DNA of 64,000 bases from Planctomycetota bacterium. GTDB taxonomy: Bacteria > Planctomycetota > UBA1135 > GCA-002686595. The translations under genes were made by a program, and so were the position numbers. The stretch spans positions 1 to 64,000 of the forward strand of contig JACKHV010000006.1 in assembly GCA_020638835.1 (NCBI GenBank), written 5' to 3'. The stretch's first letter is position 1; each line of letters opens with the position of its first letter. Under the pieces are notes generated by a model. The model ran no database searches. It was not told where the DNA came from and worked only from the letters and a program-made list of their open reading frames with translations. Of the stretch, positions 6,938 to 14,208 are shown in pieces.

Positions 6938-8618
6938 AGTCGACGCGCAACGCCGCGCTCGTGTTCGAGCCGAAGCCGCACACGCTGAGCCCGGGGTCGC
7001 GGTACCAGACCTGGAAGAAGCGCGCCGTGCCCGCGGCGAAGTCGCCTTCGGCGGCGATGCCCGGACCCCAGCTCGCGGTTCCCGCCGTACTCGCGAAGCG
7101 CACGCCGAGGCGCAGTGACTGACCCGTGGTGCAGAGCAGGCCGTCCTTGAACGGCTGGCCGACGCCGCCGTCGACCGCGTTCACGCCGCTGAACAGCACC
7201 GCGGGCTTGGAGGACGGCAGTCCGGCCGCGTGGAACTGCAAGCCGTCGAGCGCGACGCTCGCGGTGCCGGTGGTCACGAGCGTCGCGCCCTGTCCCGTTG
7301 AGTTCGTGCAACCTTCGCCGGCGGCGGACTGGTTGGCGCAGGGACACGGGCCTGTCGCGCCGTCGCAGAGCGTCTGGCCCGCGAGCGGTGCGCTCGAGTA
7401 GAGCGTCGCGCGGCCGCTGTCGTTGCCCGCTTCGTCGTCGGTCGGGTCGCCGACGAGCAGCTCGTCGCGGCCGTCGCCGTTCGCGTCGAAGCCGCCCGCG
7501 ACGCTCGCGCCGAAGCTCGCCGCCTGGCTTGGACGCGGCAGGTCGCCGGCGACCGCGCCCGACGCGGTGAGCAGCAACGCGCGTCCGCCGCCGCCGGCGA
7601 GCGGCGCGCCGACGAGCACGCAGTGCGTTCCGTCGCCCAGCGGCTGACCGGCGGCGGCGAGCGAGCTGCCCAAGCCTTCCGTGCTCGTGCCGAAGGCGCT
7701 GAACAGCGGCGCTCCCGCATCGTCGCGCACGTACACCGCACCCGCGCCGCCGCCGAAGCCGGGGGCGCCGAAGCCGTACTCGTCGCGGCCGTTCTGATCG
7801 AGATCGCCGAGGAAGGCGACGCACGCGCCGAGGCGATCGCCCGTCGTGCCGAGCTGGTAGCCGAGCGCGCTGCCGTCGAGCCCCGAGTAGAGCTTCGCGA
7901 TGCCGGCGTCGGTCCCGTTCGTTCCGTCCGCCGGCGCGCCGACGAGGTAGTCGCAGCGGCCGTCGCCGTTCACGTCGCGGCCGCCCGCCAGCGCGGAGCC
8001 GTAATGCGCACCGGGCGTGTCGCCGGAGTGCGCGCGGATCAGCGCGCCGCTCTGGCCCGAGTACACTTCGACTTCACCGGAGTCGATGCCGTTCGTGTCG
8101 GCGTAGGGCGTCGCGACGAGGAAGTCGGACTTGCCGTCGCCGTCGACGTCGCCCGCGCCCGCGACGGCGGAGCCGGTGAAGCCGAACTGGTGCGTCCCGG
8201 TGATCGTGTGCAGCACGGATCCGTCGGCGCCGCTGAAGACGAGCGCTTCGCCGTTCGAGAGGAAGCCGACGCTACGCCGGGGCGCGCCGACGATCAGGTC
8301 GTCGTGGCCGTCGCCGTTCACGTCGCCCGCGCCGCCGACCGCGCTGCCGAGCTCGACGCCCGAGGCCGCGCCGTCGAAGCGGAACAGCAAGCCGCCGGAG
8401 AGCCCCGAGTAGACGAGCGCGCTGCCCGAGTTCGGTCCGTTCGCGTCCGCCTTCGGCACGCCGACGATCCAGTCGGGGAAGCCGTCGCCGTCGACGTCGC
8501 CGCAAGCCGCGACGCACGCGCCGAGCCGGTCACCGGGGCTCTCGCCGAGGGACCAGAGGACTGCCTCTTGGGCGGGGAGCGGGGCGGCCAGCAGGCCGAG
8601 GGCGAGGAGGGGGCGCAT
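6927..8618 (-). CDS. Secreted FG-GAP seven-bladed propeller protein with shared C-terminal domain
   Basis: 563 aa with a short signal peptide ending around 'APLPAQ' (residues 12-17). Seven FG-GAP/integrin-alpha-type repeats follow at about 25-430. Most carry the Ca-binding pattern DxDxDGxxD or DxNGDGxxD ('GDVDGDGFPD', 'GDVNGDGHDD', 'GDVDGDGKSD', 'RDVNGDGRCD', 'GDLDQNGRDE', 'FDANGDGRDE'), and the sixth is degenerate. The last 140 residues are the Cys/Gly-rich domain ('GPCPCANQSAAGEGC', 'WYRDPGLS', 'GFGSNTSAALRVDF') that also ends the four secreted proteins at 57-64 kb. It is probably an exported surface protein of unknown ligand. It is divergent from HtrA. Confidence 0.85.
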   Translation of the reverse strand: MRPLLALGLLAAPLPAQEAVLWSLGESPGDRLGACVAACGDVDGDGFPDWIVGVPKADANGPNSGSALVYSGLSGGLLFRFDGAASGVELGSAVGGAGDVNGDGHDDLIVGAPRRSVGFLSNGEALVFSGADGSVLHTITGTHQFGFTGSAVAGAGDVDGDGKSDFLVATPYADTNGIDSGEVEVYSGQSGALIRAHSGDTPGAHYGSALAGGRDVNGDGRCDYLVGAPADGTNGTDAGIAKLYSGLDGSALGYQLGTTGDRLGACVAFLGDLDQNGRDEYGFGAPGFGGGAGAVYVRDDAGAPLFSAFGTSTEGLGSSLAAAGQPLGDGTHCVLVGAPLAGGGGRALLLTASGAVAGDLPRPSQAASFGASVAGGFDANGDGRDELLVGDPTDDEAGNDSGRATLYSSAPLAGQTLCDGATGPCPCANQSAAGEGCTNSTGQGATLVTTGTASVALDGLQFHAAGLPSSKPAVLFSGVNAVDGGVGQPFKDGLLCTTGQSLRLGVRFASTAGTASWGPGIAAEGDFAAGTARFFQVWYRDPGLSVCGFGSNTSAALRVDFSE

Positions 8619-8760
8619 GGGTAGGGGGCGGGGCCGGGAGCGCGGATTCTAGAGAGCCTGCGCGCTTGTCGAGAGTGAGAACTGGACAAAATAGGAGGCG
8701 CCCCGCGCGGGGTGCGGAAGGTGGTCCCGCCCTGCGCCGCGGGGTAGCTTCCGCCCTCCG

Positions 8761-9900
8761 ATGTCCACCACCCACCGACCGGAGGCCGGCGGCGATCCGC
8801 GCGTCCCGGTCACCCTGGCGCTGCTGATCCTGCTCGGCGCCTTCCTGCTCTGGCGCGAGCTGCGCCGCCCCGACCCGCTCTACTCGCCGGAGGAGGAGCC
8901 GCGCGAGGTGGTCGAGCGCGGGGAGCTGCTCACGGAAGAAGAACGCACGATCGCGATCTTCCGCGAGGTCTCCTCCTCGGTGGTGAACATCGCCGCGCGC
9001 GACCTGCAGCGACCGTTCAGCATGAACCCGGTCGACGTCTCCTCCGGCGCCGGCAGCGGCTTCGTGTGGAGCGACGACGGCTACATCGTCACGAACCACC
9101 ACCTCGTCGCGCGCGGCGACAGCTGGCAGGTGACGCTGGCGGACTACACTTCCTTCCCGGCGCGCCTCGTCGGCGTCTACCGCGACTTCGACCTCGCCGT
9201 GCTGAAGATCGAGGCGCCCGCCAGCGCGCTGAAGCCGATCCCCGTCGGGTCCTCGCACGACTTGCAGGTCGGGCAGCGCGTGCTCGCGATCGGCAACCCC
9301 TTCGGGCTCGACCGCACGCTCACGACCGGCGTGATCAGCGGGCTCGGGCGGCGCGTGACGACGGACGCGGGTGCGGAGCTGCACAACGTGATCCAGACCG
9401 ACGCGGCGATCAATCCGGGCAACTCGGGCGGGCCGCTGCTGGACAGCTCGGGGCGCCTGATCGGCATCAACACGGCGATCGTCAGCGAGCGCTTCGGGGG
9501 CTCCGGGATCGGCCTCGCCGTGCCCGTGCAGGTCGTGAACGAGGTCGTGCCCTTCCTGATCCGCGCCGGGCGCGCGGCGCCGAGCGAGCGGCGGCCGGCG
9601 CTGGGGCTCTCCGTCATGTCGGAGGCCTTCAGCAGCGCCCACGGCGTGGACGGCGCGGTGATCGAGGAGGTCTGGCCGGGCTCGGGCGCCGACCTGGCGG
9701 GCCTGCGGCCGCTCACCAAGAACGACGACGGCACCTTCGACATGGACGTGATCGTCGAGGTCGCCGGCCACCGCATCCGGGACGCCTTCGACCTCGGGGA
9801 GGCCCTGCGGATGCGGGCGCCGATGGAGAAGGTCGAGGTCAAGGTCCTGCGCGGGTCCGAGGTGGTCACGCTGCAGGTCATGCTGACCGAGCTGAATTGA
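8761..9900 (+). CDS. HtrA/Deg-family membrane-anchored serine protease
   Basis: 379 aa. An N-terminal membrane anchor (about 17-32) places the protease in the periplasm. The catalytic triad is H114 ('TNHHLV'), D144 ('FDLAVLKI') and S222 ('NPGNSGGPLL'), with the 'GNPFGLDRTLTTG' loop intact. One C-terminal PDZ domain (about 280-379) carries 'LGLSVMSEA' and ends with a typical PDZ strand. It has the DegS-like layout of one anchor, one protease domain and one PDZ, and is slightly longer than Escherichia coli DegS. It would act in quality control or in regulated proteolysis of an anti-sigma factor. A TAGCTT box ends 10 nt before the ATG. Confidence 0.93.
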   Translation: MSTTHRPEAGGDPRVPVTLALLILLGAFLLWRELRRPDPLYSPEEEPREVVERGELLTEEERTIAIFREVSSSVVNIAARDLQRPFSMNPVDVSSGAGSGFVWSDDGYIVTNHHLVARGDSWQVTLADYTSFPARLVGVYRDFDLAVLKIEAPASALKPIPVGSSHDLQVGQRVLAIGNPFGLDRTLTTGVISGLGRRVTTDAGAELHNVIQTDAAINPGNSGGPLLDSSGRLIGINTAIVSERFGGSGIGLAVPVQVVNEVVPFLIRAGRAAPSERRPALGLSVMSEAFSSAHGVDGAVIEEVWPGSGADLAGLRPLTKNDDGTFDMDVIVEVAGHRIRDAFDLGEALRMRAPMEKVEVKVLRGSEVVTLQVMLTELN

Positions 9901-9972
9901 CCCCGTACCCGCGTTCAGACGGGGGGCCGGGATGGCCGATGGGGAAGGGCGACCCTGTGGAAGCTCCCCATC

Positions 9973-11034
9973 ATGCGACACATCCTGCTCTGCTGCCTGC
10001 TCCTCGCCGCCTGCGCGGCCGACACGACGAAACACCGCACGCACGACGCCCACACCGGGCGGCTGCTGTGCGAGGGCGAGGTCCGGACGCTCGAGAGCGG
10101 CGTGCGGCTCGCGGAGGGCGAGTGGAACTTCTACTACCCCGCGGGCGGCCCGCAGGCGCGCGGCCGGTACCGCGCGGGCGCGCTGCCCACGGACGCCGGC
10201 GGTGACTCCGGCCTGCCCGTGCCGCGCGTCGGCCGCGAAGGTCTCTGGACCTTCTGGAGCGACAGCGGCGTCGTCATCGCGGAGGGCAGCTACCGCGGGG
10301 GCAAGAAGCACGGCGAGTGGACCTACCGCCACACCGATGGCGAGCTGCGCGCTTCGGGCAGCTTCGTCGACGGCCGCGAGGAGGGGGAGCACGAGCGCTA
10401 CCACCCGAACGGCGTGCTGCAGTCGCGCACGAACTACGTCGCGGGCAAGCGGCACGGCCAACACGCGGAGTGGGACGCGTCCGGGACGCTGCGCTTCGAG
10501 GGTCACTACCGCGCGGGCCTCGAGGTCGGCGCGCACAAGACGTACGACGCGAACGGAACGCTGCGCGAGGAAGGCCGCTTCGACGCCGGCCGTCGCACCG
10601 GCGAGTGGAAGAGCTGGGACGAGTCGGGCCGCCTCGAGTGGGAGCGCAGCTACGCGCAAGGCCGTGAGCACGGCGAGTGGCGCGCGTACTACCCGGACGG
10701 AACGTTGCGCCAGCGCGCGACCTACGCGAACGGCGTGCAGCAAGGCCCGCTGACGGCTTACGGCTCGAACGGTGAACCGCAGTGGGAGTTCGTCTACACC
10801 GCGGGCGAACAGCGCGGCCGCCGCACCTTCTGGTACGAGAACGGGCAGAAGCGCTCCGAGGGCGACTACTCGGAGGGCAAGCCGGTGGGCCTGCACCGGA
10901 CGTGGCACGAGAGTGGCCAGCTCGCCAGCCAAGGGCGCTACCGCGAAGGCATGCGCGTCGGCTCCTGGCACTACTGGGACGAGCGCGGGCACTCGGTGCC
11001 CGATCCCGACCAGCAGTTCGCGTCCGCGCGCTGA
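9973..11034 (+). CDS. MORN-like (YwqK-type) repeat lipoprotein
   Basis: 353 aa lipoprotein with lipobox 'LLAAC' and lipidated C14. The body is about twelve repeats of 22-24 residues of the type 'G.W..Y..dG.l...g.y..G', for example 'HGEWTYRHTDGELRASGSF' and 'TGEWKSWDESGRLEW'. These are the MORN-variant repeats found in proteins often labelled YwqK-family antitoxin. Such repeats form a long beta-sheet ribbon and probably serve for binding. The gene follows htrA by 72 bp and could be cotranscribed. It is convergent with the next gene, with 10 bp between the stops. Confidence 0.85.
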   Translation: MRHILLCCLLLAACAADTTKHRTHDAHTGRLLCEGEVRTLESGVRLAEGEWNFYYPAGGPQARGRYRAGALPTDAGGDSGLPVPRVGREGLWTFWSDSGVVIAEGSYRGGKKHGEWTYRHTDGELRASGSFVDGREEGEHERYHPNGVLQSRTNYVAGKRHGQHAEWDASGTLRFEGHYRAGLEVGAHKTYDANGTLREEGRFDAGRRTGEWKSWDESGRLEWERSYAQGREHGEWRAYYPDGTLRQRATYANGVQQGPLTAYGSNGEPQWEFVYTAGEQRGRRTFWYENGQKRSEGDYSEGKPVGLHRTWHESGQLASQGRYREGMRVGSWHYWDERGHSVPDPDQQFASAR

Positions 11035-11044
11035 GCCGCGCCGC

Positions 11045-11716
11045 TCAGCGGCTGCGCACGCGGATGTCGCCGCTGCCGGTCGTGATGCGCACGCGACGCT
11101 CGCCGGAGTCGCCCTGCATGCCGGGGTCGACGTCGATGTCGCCATTGCCGGTCTTCAGCAGCAGCGTCCATCCCGCGCCGGGCAGCGCGATCTCCACGTC
11201 GCCGGATCCGGTGGTGATCGACACCCACTCGGGCGGCGCGGCGAAGGAGAGCTCGACGTCGCCGGAGCCGGCCTCGACGTCCACCGAGCGCGCGAACAAG
11301 CCGGTCGCCGTGAGGTCTCCGCTGCCGAGGTGCGCGTCGAGGTCGCCGAACAGGTCGACGAGCTCGAGGTCGCCGCTGTCCGAGCGCGCGACGACTTCGG
11401 TGGCGCCGCTCGGGAGCTCGATGTCGAAGTCGACGTACGAGCTGCCGATGCCGGGCTCGCGCGTGTAGCCGACCTCGAGCGTCCCGTCGCGCACGTCGAG
11501 CAGGATCGACGGCGCCTCCGACGCGACGTGGTGGCTGCGCGACAACACGCGGACGTCCGTGCGCGGCGTCATCGTGACCGTGACGTCACCCGCGCGTTGC
11601 TGCAGGTGCAGCGTGTCGACCGGTCCGGGGAAGTGGTGCACTTCCTCCGTCGCGAGCGTGGACTGACAGGAGCAGGCGAGCGAAGCGACGACGGCGAGGA
11701 GCAGGAGCTGGCGCAT
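11045..11716 (-). CDS. DUF4097-like repetitive beta lipoprotein
   Basis: 223 aa. The signal peptide ends in the lipobox 'SLAC', with C15 as the likely lipid site. The C-terminal half repeats a 'GSGDv.v' unit about every 17-20 residues ('SDSGDLELV', 'GSGDLTAT', 'GSGDVELSF', 'GSGDVEIAL', 'GNGDIDVD', 'GSGDIRVRSR'), which predicts a right-handed beta-helix or solenoid like the DUF4097 family. The start ATG 11716 gives the signal peptide; the longer open frame begins inside the tRNA gene and was rejected. The tRNA-Leu lies 42 bp upstream on the same strand, so the two may share a transcript. No enzymatic motif is visible. Confidence 0.8.
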   Translation of the reverse strand: MRQLLLLAVVASLACSCQSTLATEEVHHFPGPVDTLHLQQRAGDVTVTMTPRTDVRVLSRSHHVASEAPSILLDVRDGTLEVGYTREPGIGSSYVDFDIELPSGATEVVARSDSGDLELVDLFGDLDAHLGSGDLTATGLFARSVDVEAGSGDVELSFAAPPEWVSITTGSGDVEIALPGAGWTLLLKTGNGDIDVDPGMQGDSGERRVRITTGSGDIRVRSR

Positions 11717-11758
11717 CGCTCCATCGTCGAGTGTGGAGCGGGCGCGCGCAAGCCGCCG

Positions 11759-11843
11759 TGGTGCGGGAGGGGGGACTCGAACCCCCACAGGTCGCCCTAC
11801 GAGAACCTAAATCTCGCGCGTCTACCAGTTCCGCCACTCCCGC
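11759..11843 (-). tRNA. tRNA-Leu (anticodon UAG)
   Basis: Read on the minus strand. The 7-bp acceptor stem is GCGGGAG/CTCCCGC, the discriminator is A and CCA is encoded (TGG at 11759-11761 on plus). The anticodon arm CGAGA-TTTAGGT-TCTCG gives anticodon TAG (UAG), which reads CUN leucine codons. There is a long variable arm and the T arm is GGGGGTTCGAGTCCCCC. The sequence is close to bacterial leuW-type tRNAs. The first 16 nt of the tRNA lie inside one arm of a long hairpin (11828-11947), which is unusual. Confidence 0.95.
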
Positions 11844-11971
11844 GGTGAGCGACGCAGTTCACCACGACTCCCCCGGGAGCGTCCAGTGCTCCTTCGGCTC
11901 GGAGGAGTCGTGGTGAACTGCGGCGCTCACCGCGGGAGTGGCGGAACCAGAAGGCACCGCGCCACTCCCGC
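11828..11971. repeat. Hairpin built on the tRNA-Leu 5' end, with a third nested copy
   Basis: Arms 11828-11871 and 11904-11947 are 44 bp each with one mismatch. The left arm begins inside the tRNA gene and covers its first 16 nt plus 28 nt of upstream flank. The right arm is an inverted copy of the same. A further inverted copy of the tRNA start (GCCACTCCCGC) sits at 11961-11971 and pairs with 11932-11942, so the acceptor-stem sequence occurs three times in alternating orientation. This looks like hairpin-driven copying of flanking DNA. The natural tRNA promoter must lie within or beyond this structure. Confidence 0.85.
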
Positions 11972-11976
11972 TGGGA

Positions 11977-12024
11977 CCGCGATACGGTGCCTCGGCAATA
12001 CGGTGCCACGGCAATACGGTGCCA
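11977..12024. repeat. Three tandem 16-bp units, CGGCAATACGGTGCCA type
   Basis: Units at 11977-11992 (variant), 11993-12008 and 12009-12024 (identical) each contain ATACGGTGCC. The closest relatives in the window are the GATACGGTACC units at 5266-5290, which differ mainly by GGTGCC for GGTACC. They lie directly outside a hairpin arm, as the tandem units do at 5266-5408. Confidence 0.8.
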
Positions 12025-12105
12025 GGCACACTTCCGCACACTTCGGTCGAGCCGCAGGCGTCGTGTGAGCTCCGGGCCGAAGTGTGCGGAAGTGAGCCAG
12101 GCACC
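12018..12105. repeat. Imperfect hairpin (GGTGCC variant) at the end of the histidine kinase gene
   Basis: Arms 12018-12046 and 12077-12105 are 29 bp with two mismatches and contain GTGCCAGGCAC and CACTTCCGCACACTTCGG. The outer end of the right arm overlaps by one base the TAG stop codon (12105-12107) of the minus-strand kinase gene. Like the GGTACC hairpins, it abuts a gene 3' end. Confidence 0.75.
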
Positions 12106-14042
12106 TAGTCCTCCGCCGGCGTCACCGCGCGCAGCCACTTGCTGAGCACGGTGTCGAGCTCGCGCTCGGTCAGCGGCTTGCGGATGTAGTCCTCCATCCC
12201 GGCTTCGTAGCAGCGGCTGCGGTCCTCCGGCTGGTCGCCGGCGGTGAGCGCCACGATCGGGATGTCGAGGCAGGGGCCTGCTTCTCCGGCGCGGATGCGG
12301 CGCGTCGCTTCGATGCCGTCCATCTCGGGCATCTGCACGTCCATCAGGACGAGGTCGCAGCAGACGAGGCGCAGCATCGACAAGGCTTCGAAGCCGTTCG
12401 TGGCGGTCTCGACCTCGATGCCGCGCTTCTCGAGCTGTGCGGTGACGACGCGGCGGTTCACCGCGTTGTCCTCGACCACGAGCACGCGGCCCTCGTAGCG
12501 CGCGCGGTCCGGCGTGGTGCGGGCGCGTTGCGGCGTCGGCGTTTCCTCGCTGCCGGGCAGCGGCGCGGCGAGCGTGTGTTCGCAGAGCCGCATCAAGAAC
12601 GGCCGCAGGACCGACGGACGCGTGGGGCGGTCGACGTGTCCTTGGAAGCCCTCGTGCGGCTGCGTGTCCTCGGGTCCGTGCAGCAATGCGTGCACGCAGC
12701 CGGCGGGCGCGGCTTCCTCGTCGAGCGCGCAGCGCAGCTGGTGCAGCTCGATGTCGGGGAGGTTGTCGTCGACGAAGAAGACGTGCGGCGGATCCTCGCG
12801 TCTCCGCTTCAAGGCGATGTCCGGGTCCATCACGACTTCGACCTCGAAGCCGAGCAGCTTCAGCTGCGACTCGAAGGCCTCGGCGAAGGACGGGTGCATC
12901 GTGCAGAGCAGCGCGCGCGTGCCGGGGACGACGAGGCGCTCGTCGCGGCGCTCCTTGGTCGCGGATCCGTGCAGTGCGAAGGCGGCGTCGAAGCGGAAGG
13001 TCGTGCCGTGGTCGACTTCGCTCTCGCAGTCGATCGTGCCGTCCATGCGCTCGAGCAGGCGCTTCACGATGACGAGTCCCAGACCGGCGCCCTCGTAGCG
13101 GCGCGTGCTGGACTGGTCGACCTGCGAGAAGGCCTCGAAGATCGACTCGCGGTTGCCTTCGGGGATGCCGACACCGGTGTCGGAGAGCTCGAAGGCGACG
13201 CGCACGCTCTGTGCGTCGCGTCGCACGACGCGCGCGAGTAGCGCGATCTCGCCTTCGTGCGTGAACTTGACGGCGTTCTCGAGCAGGTGGTCGAGCACCT
13301 GACGGAAGCGCGCTTCGTCGCCGAGCACGAACTGCGGCAGTTCGTCGATCTCGCGGAACGAGAGTCCGATGCCGCGGTGCGCCGCGCGCGCGGAGTGTTC
13401 CACGACCGCGTCCCAGATCGTCTTTGCCAGCTTGAACGGCTTGCGCTCGAGCGCCAGGCAGTCGTTCTCGAGCGTGGCGAAGTCGAGGACCTCGTCGATC
13501 ATCTCGAGCAGGTTCTGGCAGGAGTGCTTCGCCGTCATGGCGAACTCGCGCTGGTCGCGCGTCAGGTCGCCGTCGAGCAGCAGCGCGAGCATGCCCAAGG
13601 AACCATTGAGCGGCGTGCGCAGCTCGTGGCTCATCGTCGCGAGGAACTCGCTGCGGGCGCGGCCGGCGTTCGCGGCGGCGATGCGCGCGTCCTCGACCTC
13701 GCGCTTGGCGCGCGAGACGTCGTCGGAGGAGCGCCGGATCCGTTGATGGACGTGGTCGAGCGACTCGGCGATCGAGAGGGGCAAGCCCGTCGTGTCGGGC
13801 GCGAGCCCGAAGGCGGAGTCGGTCGAGAAGTCCGCGAGGGCGCGCTCGAGCTCGGCGCAGGTGCGCTCCGCTCGGCGTGCGCGACGCAGGCCGTACCAGC
13901 AGAGTCCCGCGCCGCCGGCGAGGGCGAGCAGACCGGCCGTGGTGTCGGCAGCGAGGGCGATGGGCGCGACGAGCGAGCCGGCGACGAGGCCGAGGTGGGC
14001 CGCGCCGCCCGCGCCGGCGCGGATGGGGTTCCGATGTCTCAT
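12105..14042 (-). CDS. Hybrid histidine kinase with two receiver domains
   Basis: 645 aa. Two short membrane segments (about 12-31 and 35-52) come first, then a coiled linker, then HisKA with the phospho-acceptor H139 in 'ATMSHELRTPLNG'. The HATPase_c domain has N-box 'LLENAVKFTH' and G-boxes 'DTGVGIP' and 'GAGLGLVIVK'. A first receiver (about 375-480) is degenerate. A second one (519-645) is canonical, with D568 in 'LVLMDVQMP' and K622. There is no sensory domain of note, so input probably comes from the membrane part or a partner. No response regulator gene is adjacent. The TAG stop abuts a hairpin element. Confidence 0.92.
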   Translation of the reverse strand: MRHRNPIRAGAGGAAHLGLVAGSLVAPIALAADTTAGLLALAGGAGLCWYGLRRARRAERTCAELERALADFSTDSAFGLAPDTTGLPLSIAESLDHVHQRIRRSSDDVSRAKREVEDARIAAANAGRARSEFLATMSHELRTPLNGSLGMLALLLDGDLTRDQREFAMTAKHSCQNLLEMIDEVLDFATLENDCLALERKPFKLAKTIWDAVVEHSARAAHRGIGLSFREIDELPQFVLGDEARFRQVLDHLLENAVKFTHEGEIALLARVVRRDAQSVRVAFELSDTGVGIPEGNRESIFEAFSQVDQSSTRRYEGAGLGLVIVKRLLERMDGTIDCESEVDHGTTFRFDAAFALHGSATKERRDERLVVPGTRALLCTMHPSFAEAFESQLKLLGFEVEVVMDPDIALKRRREDPPHVFFVDDNLPDIELHQLRCALDEEAAPAGCVHALLHGPEDTQPHEGFQGHVDRPTRPSVLRPFLMRLCEHTLAAPLPGSEETPTPQRARTTPDRARYEGRVLVVEDNAVNRRVVTAQLEKRGIEVETATNGFEALSMLRLVCCDLVLMDVQMPEMDGIEATRRIRAGEAGPCLDIPIVALTAGDQPEDRSRCYEAGMEDYIRKPLTERELDTVLSKWLRAVTPAED

Positions 14043-14208
14043 TGGGGACCAAGGCCGGGAAGAGCCTCAGATCGAGAATCGGGCCGATCCGTGAAGACAC
14101 TTGAGGGGCCGCCGGAGCGCGCTCGAGAGTTCCTGTCCCCGCCCTGCGACAGCCCCTGCCGGGGCCGCGGGAGCCGGGTCCGCGTCCCAGGAACGGGCCG
14201 CGGCCCGC

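Noticed and set aside
11586..11837. Open frame of 83 codons over tRNA-Leu and the lipoprotein start
   Set aside because: It is a translation of the tRNA gene itself; no independent support for a protein.
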